NCBI GenBank assembly: GCA_029551925.1
Contig: JAKPEO010000110.1
Location: 1-64,000 of the forward strand
Source of the DNA: a bacterium
GTDB lineage: Bacteria; JAGOBX01
Direction of reading: 5' to 3'
DNA length: 64,000 bases
Shown: positions 53,655-62,578 of the stretch, piece by piece
How the letters are laid out: the number at the start of each line of letters is the position of its first letter
How positions within the stretch are numbered: the stretch's first letter is position 1
Notes under the pieces: generated by a model
What the model saw: the letters and a program-made list of their open reading frames with translations, nothing else
What the model was told of the DNA's origin: nothing
The model's database searches: none
Position numbers and translations under genes: made by a program

Positions 53655-54770
53655 TCATTTTAATTGGTTAGTTATAATTTCTAATATTTTCTTTGCTGGA
53701 TTATTTTTTGTTTTATATTCTTCAAATAATCGCTCTGAAATTTTACGCTGCTGATTGTATAACTCTTTATCTTCATATAACCGTTCCATTGCTTCCGCAA
53801 TTGCATTTTCGTTATGGTGATTAACAAATAAAACACCATTATTTGTTATTTCACGAAAAACTTCAATATCAGAACATATTATAGGACAGCCAAATTGCAT
53901 CGCTTCTATTATTGGAATACCATATCCTTCAACTAATGAAACATTAATATAGCAAAAACAATTTTTATAAAATTTATATAATTCTTCGTCACTAACATAA
54001 TTAGCTAAAACTATAAACTTCTCCAGTCCATACTCTCCTATAAAATCTATTATTGAATTTGTAGATTTACTATATTTGCCAATTATTACTAATTTAAAAT
54101 CATTCGACATTTTTTTTTTTTCTAAAAAAATTTTGTATGCTTTTATCAAAATTAAATAATTTTTTCTATAAAAATGCGTGCCTATTGCTAAAAAATATTT
54201 ATTTTTTAATAATCCTGTCGGACATTCATTTTTTTGAATATTTATATTTTCAAAATTAGTTATATACGAACCAACATTATCAATTTTATTTCTTAATTTA
54301 GGATATTGATTTATGATAGTATTCTTTACACTTTCTGATGGCGTAATTATGAAATCACTAAAATATAAATTTAATCTAAACCATAATTCCTGTAACAACC
54401 AAGTTATTATTGAAAAATCACGAACAATATAACGCCAGCATAAATCATGAATGGTAGTTATTTTCTTGCATTTAGCAATAAAAGGATATGCCATTATGGT
54501 AGAAAAAAATACATCTATCCCTTCTTCTTTTATTTTTTGGCGGAACTTTAATTGTGTTTTTATTGATAACATTTTACTATATTCAAATCTTAAAATTTTA
54601 TATTTTCCAGAAAAACAAAAATTAGTTGGTAAAATATCAGATTTATTCAAAAAAAATACATATTCATTTTTTTTATCTATCTTACCTAAATTTTCTAATA
54701 ATTCCCAAAAGTTTTTTTCTACGCCCGTTCGTATATCAAATAATTTTCTTATATCTATACCTATTTTCAT
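53655..54770 (-). CDS. Glycosyltransferase (GT4-like)
   Basis: About 371 residues from ATG 54770. MKIGIDIRKLFDIRTGVEKN at the start, ITTIHDLCWRYIV, YFLAIGTHFYRKNYLILIKAY, and YINVSLVEGYGIPIIEAMQFGCPIICSD (EGYGIPxxE) are GT4 features. Very like the gene at 48317-49447 in layout, so the two may be old duplicates. It begins 9 bases after the deacetylase stop. Confidence 0.92.
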   Translation of the reverse strand: MKIGIDIRKLFDIRTGVEKNFWELLENLGKIDKKNEYVFFLNKSDILPTNFCFSGKYKILRFEYSKMLSIKTQLKFRQKIKEEGIDVFFSTIMAYPFIAKCKKITTIHDLCWRYIVRDFSIITWLLQELWFRLNLYFSDFIITPSESVKNTIINQYPKLRNKIDNVGSYITNFENINIQKNECPTGLLKNKYFLAIGTHFYRKNYLILIKAYKIFLEKKKMSNDFKLVIIGKYSKSTNSIIDFIGEYGLEKFIVLANYVSDEELYKFYKNCFCYINVSLVEGYGIPIIEAMQFGCPIICSDIEVFREITNNGVLFVNHHNENAIAEAMERLYEDKELYNQQRKISERLFEEYKTKNNPAKKILEIITNQLK

Positions 54771-54779
54771 AAACATCAA

Positions 54780-55502
54780 TCATATTATTTTTTTTAATTT
54801 TCGCAAATATAAAAGTATTTTATCATTTTTTTTCAATTCTTGATAAAAATCTGTTAGTTTTAATCTAAATAACAAGTTATTATCATTTCTGTATATAGGT
54901 GTGCGGACAATATAATTTGGATTTTGATTATAATATTTATAATTATTTAAGGGACTAATAAAAATTTTTTTATATCCAAGTTCTAATATGAGTTGTTCAA
55001 TTTGATGATTTATACAATTATATGGCGGACAAAAATAATCAATGTTTTGAGTCAATAAGTCTTCAAGTTTTTTCTTTGAATTATATAATTCCTCATACAT
55101 TTCTTTTTTATTTTCTATTTCAGTTAATCTTTTATGCGTTAAACTATGTGAACCTATTATTACTCCGTTATTGCTTAATTCCTTTATCTGATTGATATTT
55201 AAGATTTTTTTGCCTTCAAAAAAATTTCCTATTAAATTCGGACAAATAAATATTATCGGACTAATATTATATTTTTTTAAAAGTTTAAAACCATTGATAT
55301 AAAAATCTTCAAAACCATCGTCAAAGGTAATGACAAAACTTTTTTTTTTTATCTTTTCTATATTTTGTATATCAATAATTTCAAACTGTTTTTTTATTAA
55401 AAAAATTATATGTTTTTCCAATCTTTTTGGAGAAATAGTTAATAAATCATTATATTCATTAGAAATTGAATGATATGCTAATACAGTTAATTTTTTACTC
55501 AT
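54780..55502 (-). CDS. Polysaccharide deacetylase (NodB-like, CE4)
   Basis: 240 residues. VLAYHSISNEYND, FVITFDDGFEDFYINGF (TFDD metal motif) and GSHSLTHKRLTEIE (HxxxxH) make the zinc site of carbohydrate esterase family 4. It removes acetyl groups from a GlcNAc-type polymer. No signal peptide is visible, so it may act on a cytoplasmic or lipid-linked sugar. First gene of the nine-gene glycan locus, with a promoter at once upstream. Confidence 0.9.
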   Translation of the reverse strand: MSKKLTVLAYHSISNEYNDLLTISPKRLEKHIIFLIKKQFEIIDIQNIEKIKKKSFVITFDDGFEDFYINGFKLLKKYNISPIIFICPNLIGNFFEGKKILNINQIKELSNNGVIIGSHSLTHKRLTEIENKKEMYEELYNSKKKLEDLLTQNIDYFCPPYNCINHQIEQLILELGYKKIFISPLNNYKYYNQNPNYIVRTPIYRNDNNLLFRLKLTDFYQELKKNDKILLYLRKLKKII

Positions 55503-55510
55503 AGTATCTT

Positions 55511-55538
55511 ATTATATATTTTTATAATATTTTGTAAA
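55511..55538 (-). promoter_or_regulatory. Putative promoter of the glycan locus, nearly leaderless
   Basis: Minus-strand TTTACA (55533-55538), 16-bp spacer, TATAAT (55511-55516). Transcription should begin within a few bases of the ATG at 55502, and there is no ribosome binding site. Confidence 0.5.
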
Positions 55539-55639
55539 TTTTTTTCTGAGGTAGTGTAAAAAATTTTGTGTAAATTTTTAAAATAAGATATAATAAAAAT
55601 TTTATTTATTAAGGAATATCTACTATTTACACAATGGAT

Positions 55640-55940
55640 ATATTAAAAAAGCAGTATTAGAAAAATTAAGCGAGGATTTAAAAAGTTGCACAAACATAAA
55701 ATTCTTAATTGGTGCTGATGGGATATTAAAAAGATTTTTTGGCAAGTTAATTCAAAAAATGTTGGAATCTGAAATGGATAATCATCTTGGTTATGAAAAA
55801 TATGAGCGTCCAAAAAAACAAAAAAACAGCTGAAAATTGATATAGTGAAAAATTTAAAAAGAAGTTTGATAGGAATAGATATGATATAAAAATTTGGTGA
55901 GGCAGGAATTCAGAGTTTGAACCGCAAAAAATGGCCACCA
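55640..55940 (+). pseudogene. IS256-family transposase remnant
   Basis: A broken plus-strand frame reads LIGADGILKRFFGKLIQKML, then ESEMDNHLGYEKYER, the N-terminal block of mutator-type (IS256) transposases (...EAEMDEHLGYEKH...). A stop at 55831 and frame changes follow, with a last piece NSEFEPQKMATKKRGR like the family's 'FEPQLVPKxQRR'. The catalytic DDE core is missing. No clear terminal repeats. The rest of the 55503-56090 gap is AT-rich with no other gene visible. Confidence 0.75.
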
Positions 55941-56090
55941 AAAAAAGGGGCAGACATCTCTAAATTCTCTTTTTTTATTATTTTTTTCAATACAGATAAC
56001 AGGATTTGGTTTTAATATTTTATGATAAATTTATTATGAATCTTATAAAAAAAACATTTGTGCATTTGTGCAAGTATGACACTTATAAAG

Positions 56091-56174
56091 TGCCGAAGGT
56101 CGGACTCGAACCGACATGGAGTTGCCCCCGCTGGATTTTGAGTCCAGTGCGTCTACCAGTTTCACCACTTCGGC
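56091..56174 (-). tRNA. tRNA-Leu (anticodon CAA), CCA not encoded
   Basis: Minus-strand cloverleaf: acceptor GCCGAAG/CTTCGGC, anticodon arm CTGGA-CTCAAAA-TCCAG (anticodon CAA, codon UUG), long class II variable arm, and T arm with GTTCGAGTC. 84 bases including the discriminator A; the following bases are CTT, so CCA must be added after transcription, unlike the tRNA-Thr here. Confidence 0.95.
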
Positions 56175-56206
56175 ATTAAAAAATTAAGAAAAAAATAATA
56201 TGCGTA

Positions 56207-56234
56207 ATTATAATTCTGAAAAATTATTTGTCAA
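56207..56234 (-). promoter_or_regulatory. Consensus promoter for tRNA-Leu
   Basis: Minus-strand TTGACA (56229-56234), 16-bp spacer, TATAAT (56207-56212), 32 bp upstream of the tRNA 5' end. Same boxes and spacing as for tRNA-Thr. Confidence 0.75.
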
Positions 56235-56301
56235 GTTTTTTTTATTTTTATCAATTTTTTTCTAAAAATAAATTTATAATTTTTTATTTTTAATTTTTTT
56301 T

Positions 56302-56721
56302 TTATTTTTCTGTTATTTGAATAATAATTTCGCGAGTACGCGGGCGATTATCGCATTCAACAAATACTATCTGCTGCCAAGTCCCGAGTATCATAGTTTT
56401 ATTATAAAACGGAATAGTCAAACTCGCTTTAAATAATGCAGACAATAAATGCGAATGACCATTACCGTCGTTCCATCTGCGATTATGAAAATAATCAAAA
56501 TCAGCTGGCGCCAATTTTTTCATTAAATCTTTTAAATCTCGGATTAATCCGTCTTCATATTCAATTGTCGTAAGCGCTGTTGTCGCGCCCGGCGCAAAAA
56601 TTAAAATATTCCCTTCGTTAAATTCTGTATTTGCAAGTTTTTCTGCAACTATATTTGTAATATCAACAATATCTCCACAGCCCTTTGTTTTAATCGCAGT
56701 CTTTAATGTTTTTATATCCAT
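56302..56721 (-). CDS. YjbQ family protein (UPF0047; thiamine-phosphate synthase-like)
   Basis: 139 residues. Conserved blocks DITNIVAEKL, GNILIFAPGATTALTTIEY, HSHLLSALFKASLTIPF and GTWQQIVFVECDNRPRTR match YjbQ/UPF0047. Some members can replace thiamine-phosphate synthase activity weakly, but the true role is uncertain. It follows pilC by 12 bases and is the last gene of the pilus cluster. Confidence 0.92.
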   Translation of the reverse strand: MDIKTLKTAIKTKGCGDIVDITNIVAEKLANTEFNEGNILIFAPGATTALTTIEYEDGLIRDLKDLMKKLAPADFDYFHNRRWNDGNGHSHLLSALFKASLTIPFYNKTMILGTWQQIVFVECDNRPRTREIIIQITEK

Positions 56722-56733
56722 CTTGAAAAATTA

Positions 56734-57942
56734 TTAATTTACCAATGATACCAAACTAAACATCGGCATAAATAAAGCCATAACAATAATTCCAACAGCG
56801 CCGCCCATAAAAACAAGCATAATCGGTTCAATCATAGAAGACAGAGCCGCAACTGTTTCATCTACTATAACATCATATTGATTAGCTATTTTGATAAGCA
56901 TTGTATCAACTGCGCCGGTTTCTTCGCCGACTGCAATCATATGCGTGACCATCGGCGGCACTACATGGGCTTCGTGCAGCGGCTTTGACATTGATTCGCC
57001 TTCTTTTATTGCTACTACGACTTTATCAAATGCGCGAGCAATATGTTCATTTCCTACTGTCTCGCGCACTATTGACAATGCCTGAATAATAGGCACGCCT
57101 GATTGTATCAATGTGCCTAATGTTCGCGTAAATCTTGCGACTGCGCTATTCAACATCAATTTTCCAAACACCGGAAATTTTAATTTTATTTGGTCTGTTT
57201 TATACAAGCCCTCCGGAGTTTTTCTGTATTGTTTTATTCCAAAACCAGCGCCAAAGATTCCCATCAGCACTAAATACCAAAAATTTTTCAAAATATCACT
57301 GGTCGCTATTACTATTTTTGTAGGCAGCGGCAACTCAACTTTCATCGATATAAACATTTCAACAAAAGTAGGTAAAACTCCAACTAATAAAAATGTAACA
57401 ACACTAATTGCAACTAATGCCATAATAGCAGGATAAGTCAAAGCGCCCTTTATTTTCATTTTCAATTCCAGATCCTTTTCTTTAAACAGCGCTAATCTAT
57501 CCATAACAGTTTCAAGCACCCCGCCTACTTCGCCTGCTTTTATCATATTTATATATAATTTATCAAATAATTTCGGATGCGCCGCTAATGCTTCTGAAAA
57601 AGATTTTCCTGATGTAATATCAGCGCCTATTTGCGTTAATACTTTTTTAAATGCAAGATTTTCGTTTTGTTCAGCAAGTAAATTAATTCCGCGCAGCAGC
57701 GGCATACCTGAATCCAAGAGAGTTGCCATCTGTCTGGTAAATGTCGCTATTTCCTGCTCTTTTATTTTTGACCCGCCAAATAATCCACCTGCTCCGCTTT
57801 TTTCTTTTGTCAATTTTATATCTACTGGCCGCAAGCCCATTTCTCTAAGTTTTCGAGATGCCGCTTGTTCGTTCGCCGCTTCAATTTGATTTTTGATTTC
57901 TTTGTTTGTCTTATCAAAAGCGGTATATGCGTATAATGGCAT
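56734..57942 (-). CDS. pilC: Type IV pilus/type II secretion inner-membrane platform protein
   Basis: 402 residues. PilC/GspF: MPLYAYTAFDKTNKEIKNQIEA at the N-terminus, then two T2SSF domains, each with FTRQMATLLDSGMPLLRGI and FTRTLGTLIQSGVPIIQAL, and three membrane helices (about 170-190, 215-240 and 370-395). EETGAVDTML is typical. It anchors the assembly ATPases at the inner membrane. Directly after pilT (21 bp). Confidence 0.95.
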   Translation of the reverse strand: MPLYAYTAFDKTNKEIKNQIEAANEQAASRKLREMGLRPVDIKLTKEKSGAGGLFGGSKIKEQEIATFTRQMATLLDSGMPLLRGINLLAEQNENLAFKKVLTQIGADITSGKSFSEALAAHPKLFDKLYINMIKAGEVGGVLETVMDRLALFKEKDLELKMKIKGALTYPAIMALVAISVVTFLLVGVLPTFVEMFISMKVELPLPTKIVIATSDILKNFWYLVLMGIFGAGFGIKQYRKTPEGLYKTDQIKLKFPVFGKLMLNSAVARFTRTLGTLIQSGVPIIQALSIVRETVGNEHIARAFDKVVVAIKEGESMSKPLHEAHVVPPMVTHMIAVGEETGAVDTMLIKIANQYDVIVDETVAALSSMIEPIMLVFMGGAVGIIVMALFMPMFSLVSLVN

Positions 57943-57963
57943 AAATTATTCTCCTAAATTTTT

Positions 57964-59013
57964 CTACATATTTTTCTTCATTTCTTCTAAATCTTGCGCA
58001 AAACTCAATGCTAATTCTCCGCTAATAATTCTGCGCTGATACAAATATAATAAATGCTGGTCCATAGTTTGCATTCCCAACTGCTGTCCTGTTTGAATAG
58101 CTGATAGAATATTATAAGTTTTTTTATCTCTAATAAGATTTGCAATACCGGGCGTATTAATCATAATTTCAAAAGCCGCTATTCTACCGCCGCGCAGTTT
58201 TGGCAATAAACATTGCGAAATAACCGCAACAAGCGAAGACGCTAATTGCGTCCGTATCTGCTCTTGCGCATTTGTTGGAAACGCATCAATTATACGGTCA
58301 ACAGTTTTTGGGGCGCTATTTGTATGCAATGTCCCAAAAACTAAATGCCCGGTTTCCGCCGCTGTAATAGCAGTAGAGATAGTCTCTAAATCGCGCATTT
58401 CACCAACTAAAATTACATCTGGGTCTTGTCTTAATGCGCCGCGTATCGCATCTGCAAATGAAACAACATCTACTCCTACTTCGCGCTGATTGATAATTGA
58501 ATTTATATGCGGAAAATAATATTCTATTGGATCTTCGATAGTTATTATATGAGCGCTTCTTTCGCGATTTATATAATCTATCATTGCAGCAAGCGTCGTG
58601 GTTTTACCGCTGCCTGTCGGACCTGTAACCAAAATTATACCGCGCGGTCTATGTAATAATTCTTTAAATTTATTAGGCAGTCCCAATTCTTCAAATGTAA
58701 AAATTCGCGACGGTATTCTTCTTAACACCATTGCATATTTCCCTTTTGTGCGCAATACACTCACGCGAAAACGACAAATATCTTTAAAAGCATAACCAAA
58801 ATCTGTGCCGCCGCGTTCTTCTACTATCGGCAAATGCGAATCAGGCATTATACTTTTTACTAATATTTCCGTGTCATCGCCAGTCAAAACATCTGCGCCT
58901 TCAACATCGCGCACCTCGCCATCTATTCTAAAAATAGGCGGTCTGCCCGGCGTGATATGTATATCTGATACTCCCATTTCATTTGCTAAATACATCAAAT
59001 CGTGCATATACAT
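57964..59013 (-). CDS. pilT: Type IV pilus retraction ATPase
   Basis: 349 residues. [16 protein letters not shown], Walker [20 protein letters not shown], Asp box [15 protein letters not shown] and the His box [13 protein letters not shown] identify PilT. Hexameric ATPase that depolymerises pili to drive twitching motility. No Cys zinc motif, in contrast to the two pilB genes. This gene implies that the system is a retractable type IV pilus, not only a type II secretion system. Confidence 0.96.
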   Translation of the reverse strand: MYMHDLMYLANEMGVSDIHITPGRPPIFRIDGEVRDVEGADVLTGDDTEILVKSIMPDSHLPIVEERGGTDFGYAFKDICRFRVSVLRTKGKYAMVLRRIPSRIFTFEELGLPNKFKELLHRPRGIILVTGPTGSGKTTTLAAMIDYINRERSAHIITIEDPIEYYFPHINSIINQREVGVDVVSFADAIRGALRQDPDVILVGEMRDLETISTAITAAETGHLVFGTLHTNSAPKTVDRIIDAFPTNAQEQIRTQLASSLVAVISQCLLPKLRGGRIAAFEIMINTPGIANLIRDKKTYNILSAIQTGQQLGMQTMDQHLLYLYQRRIISGELALSFAQDLEEMKKNM

Positions 59014-59057
59014 AGATTTCAGTCCTCCAAAAAATAAAAGCGAAATTTAATGTTTTT

Positions 59058-60764
59058 TTATTCTTTTTCCGCAGCAGTATTACGCGCAACTTCAATTGGA
59101 GTAGTTACTCCCGCTTTAACTTTTTCAAAACCGTCTTGACGTAAACTGCGCATTCCGGCTTTAAGCGCCGCTTTTCTTAATACCATTGCCGGCACATTTT
59201 CTAACACTAAATCTTTTAATTCTTGATTAAGCACCATTAATTCAAATACGCCGGTTCTGCCGCGATATCCTGTAAAATTACAATGTTCGCAGCCCTCGCC
59301 TTTATAAAATGTAGTAGTCTCTATATCTTTTTCTGGAAATTGTATTTCTTTTAAAAGTTGTCTCGGCACTTTATCATCTACAACTTTACATTTTGGACAA
59401 ATTGTGCGGACTAATCTTTGCGCCATTATCGCCTGTATAGACGAAGAAACTAAATACGGATTTATGCCCATATCAATCAAACGAGTAATAGAACTCGGTG
59501 CGTCATTAGTATGCAAAGTGCTGAACACCAAATGTCCGGTAAGCGCTGCGCGTATAGCTATTTCAGCGGTCTCGAAATCGCGTATCTCACCGACCATTAT
59601 AACATCAGGCGATTGACGAAGCATTGCTCTTAATCCTGCGGCAAAATCAAAACCTATTTCGTGCATAACTTGCACTTGATTTATGCCTTCTAACATATAT
59701 TCAACTGGGTTCTCTATTGTCATTAATTTTCTGTCCGGCTTATTTATATCATTTAACGCAGAATATAATGTGGTGGTTTTGCCGCTGCCTGTCGGACCTG
59801 TAACTAATAAAATACCGTTCGGTTTGCGAATAATTTCATCAAATTGTTTTTTATTATCGCCAATAAATCCGACTTGCTCGAGACCAAGCATAACCGATGA
59901 TTTATCTAATAAACGCAAAACAATACTTTCTCCGTGTATGCAAGGCAATGAATTAACGCGAAAATCTATTTGTTTGCCCGCTATAGTCAATTGTATTCTT
60001 CCATCCTGCGGAATTCTGCGTTCGGCAATATTCATACCAGACATAATTTTCAATCTTGAAATTATCGCGCCTTGCAATTTCTTTGGCGGGCTCGGCTCTT
60101 GCCTACATTCGCCATCTATTCTATATCTTACTCTAAATTCTTTTTCAAATGGCTCAAAATGTATATCGCTCGCTCTATCTTTTAACGCTTTTTGAAGAAC
60201 GCTATTAACATATTTTATTATTGGCGCGTCCATCGCGTCTTTTTCTGCTTTTGTCGGGTCTAACTCTTCTTCTTTTACAACTTCTAATTCTTCTACATCT
60301 GCGAACATTTCTTCAAGAGTTTCTTCGCTTGCGCCATAAAATTGATTGATTAAATTACGTAGTTCGTCTTCATCAGCAAGCAGCGCTTCGACCGGCATAC
60401 CGATAATAGCTGTAATATCATCAAGCGCTTTGAGATTCGTCGGGTCAATCATCGCTATTTTTAAGATGCCTGATTCTTCGCTAATCGGAAAAATTTCATA
60501 CTGCTGCGCAGTAACAGAGTCAACTTTTTTCAATAAATTGCTATCCGACTCAAACCCTTCGAGTTTGATAAATTCAAAGCCAAGATATTCAGCGATAGAC
60601 ATATTTATATCGTCAGAAGTCAATCGCCCGCTGTCTAAAATAATCTCTAATAAACTCTTGTTCTTCATCTGGCGATCGATGGTAAATTTTTGAATCTCGT
60701 CTTCTGTCAATCTACCGGTAGCTATCAATACATCGCTTAAATCTTTATCTTCTTTTATTAACAT
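59058..60764 (-). CDS. pilB: Pilus assembly/type II secretion ATPase, paralogue 2
   Basis: 568 residues. N-terminal MshEN-like domain (MLIKEDKDLSDVLIATGRL... then KIAMIDPTNLKALDDITAIIG), then the ATPase: DIHFEPFEKEFRVRYRIDG, Walker [43 protein letters not shown], and the zinc motif CPKC...CEHC. It is similar in layout to the gene at 60797-62566, so a tandem duplication is likely. Confidence 0.95.
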   Translation of the reverse strand: MLIKEDKDLSDVLIATGRLTEDEIQKFTIDRQMKNKSLLEIILDSGRLTSDDINMSIAEYLGFEFIKLEGFESDSNLLKKVDSVTAQQYEIFPISEESGILKIAMIDPTNLKALDDITAIIGMPVEALLADEDELRNLINQFYGASEETLEEMFADVEELEVVKEEELDPTKAEKDAMDAPIIKYVNSVLQKALKDRASDIHFEPFEKEFRVRYRIDGECRQEPSPPKKLQGAIISRLKIMSGMNIAERRIPQDGRIQLTIAGKQIDFRVNSLPCIHGESIVLRLLDKSSVMLGLEQVGFIGDNKKQFDEIIRKPNGILLVTGPTGSGKTTTLYSALNDINKPDRKLMTIENPVEYMLEGINQVQVMHEIGFDFAAGLRAMLRQSPDVIMVGEIRDFETAEIAIRAALTGHLVFSTLHTNDAPSSITRLIDMGINPYLVSSSIQAIMAQRLVRTICPKCKVVDDKVPRQLLKEIQFPEKDIETTTFYKGEGCEHCNFTGYRGRTGVFELMVLNQELKDLVLENVPAMVLRKAALKAGMRSLRQDGFEKVKAGVTTPIEVARNTAAEKE

Positions 60765-60796
60765 AGTTTTTTTATTTTAAAATTATAAAATTAATT

Positions 60797-62566
60797 TTAT
60801 ATATTTTCTACTAATAAAGAAACGCCTGCTTCTATCGGCGCTACTCGCACAACCTCTTCAAGCGTGGTCTTGCCTTCTAATGCTTTTAACCAACCGTCTT
60901 CACGCATAGGTATCATTCCTAATTCCAATGCCTTTGCGTGTAGAATATTTGCCGGCGCTTTTTTTACTATTAGTTCCATCAAAGCTTCGCGCATTTCAAA
61001 CACTTCAAATATCCCTGTGCGGCCATAATAGCCGGTGCGCGTACAGTGCTCGCAGCCCTCGCCTTTATAAAATTTTTGATTTGCATATTCTTCTGGACGC
61101 TTACCTAATTTTAAAAATAATTCAGGCGCCGGCTTATATTCTGTTTTACAATTAGAACAAATTGTCCGCACTAATCGCTGCCCGATTATTGTTTGAATAG
61201 TCGAAGTAATCAAAAACGGTTCGCAGCCCATATCTATCAAACGAGTGATTGTGCCTGCCGCTTCGTTTGTATGCGTTGTGCTTAATACTAAATGTCCTGT
61301 AAGCGCAGCTTCAATAGCAATACCGGCAGTTTCAGGATCGCGCATTTCGCCAATTAATATTATATCCGGGTCTTGACGCAATATCGCGCGCAGCGCATTG
61401 GCAAAAGTCATTCCGATTTTTTCATTTACTTGACACTGCATCATTCCATAAATTTCATATTCTACTGGATCTTCAACTGTTATAACTTTACTTTGCAAAT
61501 CGTTTATTTCAAGCATACCGGCATACAAAGTTGTAGTCTTACCGCAACCAGTAGGACCTGTAACCATTATTATACCATTAGGTTGATTTAACGCTTTGCG
61601 ATATTCTTTTTCAATATGCGGCGATAACCCTAAATCATTCATACTCAATAAAACCGCTGATTTATCCAATACGCGCAGCACTACCGCTTCGCCATTAACA
61701 GTCGGCAAACACGCTACGCGCAAGTCAATACTCTTATTTCCAATTTTTTTTAATCTTATACTGCCGTCTTGCGGCAAGCGGTTGTCGGCTATATTCAGTT
61801 CCGCCATTACCTTTATGCGCGAAACTATACCGTCTTTTAAATTTCTCGGAGGTGGTGGAACATTAATCAAAACGCCGTCTATACGCTCGCGCACTCTAAA
61901 ACTTCGTTCAAATGGCTCTAAATGGATATCGCTTGCTCTGTCTTGAAGCGCTTTTCTTATTAATGCGCTCACCCATTTTATCGCGGGCGCATCGCTAATT
62001 CCGTCTTGCGCAGAAGCATCTTGCGAACTCAATCCGCCTTCCACTACTGATACATCATCATCTGTTAAATCAGCTAATGCATCGCTGAAATCATCAGTTG
62101 CGGTTGCGGCATAATAAGTATCTAAATTAGCAAGTATTTCATTTTTTGGAGCAATTACTGCTTCTACATAAAAGCCAAGCATCAAACTAATATCATCAAG
62201 CGCCGCTAAATTATTTGGGTCTGCTATTGCTATCACCATCTTTTCTTCGTCTTGCTGTATTGCAATTAAATTATGACGTCGCGCTAATTTTTCAGGAATC
62301 TTTTTTACTACTTCTTCGTTTAATTCGTAATCTTCAAGTTTGACATAGGGAATGCCGAAAATTTGAGAATACGCGGCGGCAATATGCTCCCAAGTTATAT
62401 AATTTAGATTTATCAGAGTTTCTTCTAATGTTAACTCTTCTTTTTTTTCGTCGTTCGCAGAGGATTTTTGATATTCAATATGCTTTTGCGCTTCAGTAAT
62501 ATGTTCTTCTGTTATTATTTGATATTCTAATAAAATATTTATAATCTCGCTGTATTGATTATTCAT
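60797..62566 (-). CDS. pilB: Pilus assembly/type II secretion ATPase, paralogue 1
   Basis: 589 residues. N-terminal MshEN domain (KMVIAIADPNNLAALDDISLMLG) that in relatives binds c-di-GMP, though this needs a check of the key residues. Core: DIHLEPFERSFRVRERIDG, Walker A GPTGCGKTTTLYAGMLEIN, ILIGEMRDPETAGIAIEAALTGH, zinc motif CSNC...CEHC. Powers pilin polymerisation. It is the first pilus gene after the chemoreceptor, 12 bases away. Confidence 0.95.
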   Translation of the reverse strand: MNNQYSEIINILLEYQIITEEHITEAQKHIEYQKSSANDEKKEELTLEETLINLNYITWEHIAAAYSQIFGIPYVKLEDYELNEEVVKKIPEKLARRHNLIAIQQDEEKMVIAIADPNNLAALDDISLMLGFYVEAVIAPKNEILANLDTYYAATATDDFSDALADLTDDDVSVVEGGLSSQDASAQDGISDAPAIKWVSALIRKALQDRASDIHLEPFERSFRVRERIDGVLINVPPPPRNLKDGIVSRIKVMAELNIADNRLPQDGSIRLKKIGNKSIDLRVACLPTVNGEAVVLRVLDKSAVLLSMNDLGLSPHIEKEYRKALNQPNGIIMVTGPTGCGKTTTLYAGMLEINDLQSKVITVEDPVEYEIYGMMQCQVNEKIGMTFANALRAILRQDPDIILIGEMRDPETAGIAIEAALTGHLVLSTTHTNEAAGTITRLIDMGCEPFLITSTIQTIIGQRLVRTICSNCKTEYKPAPELFLKLGKRPEEYANQKFYKGEGCEHCTRTGYYGRTGIFEVFEMREALMELIVKKAPANILHAKALELGMIPMREDGWLKALEGKTTLEEVVRVAPIEAGVSLLVENI

Positions 62567-62578
62567 AACTTATATAAA

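Noticed and set aside
55747-55941. Minus-strand 64-codon hydrophobic frame
   Set aside because: It is antisense to the IS256 transposase remnant, whose plus-strand reading is recognisable.
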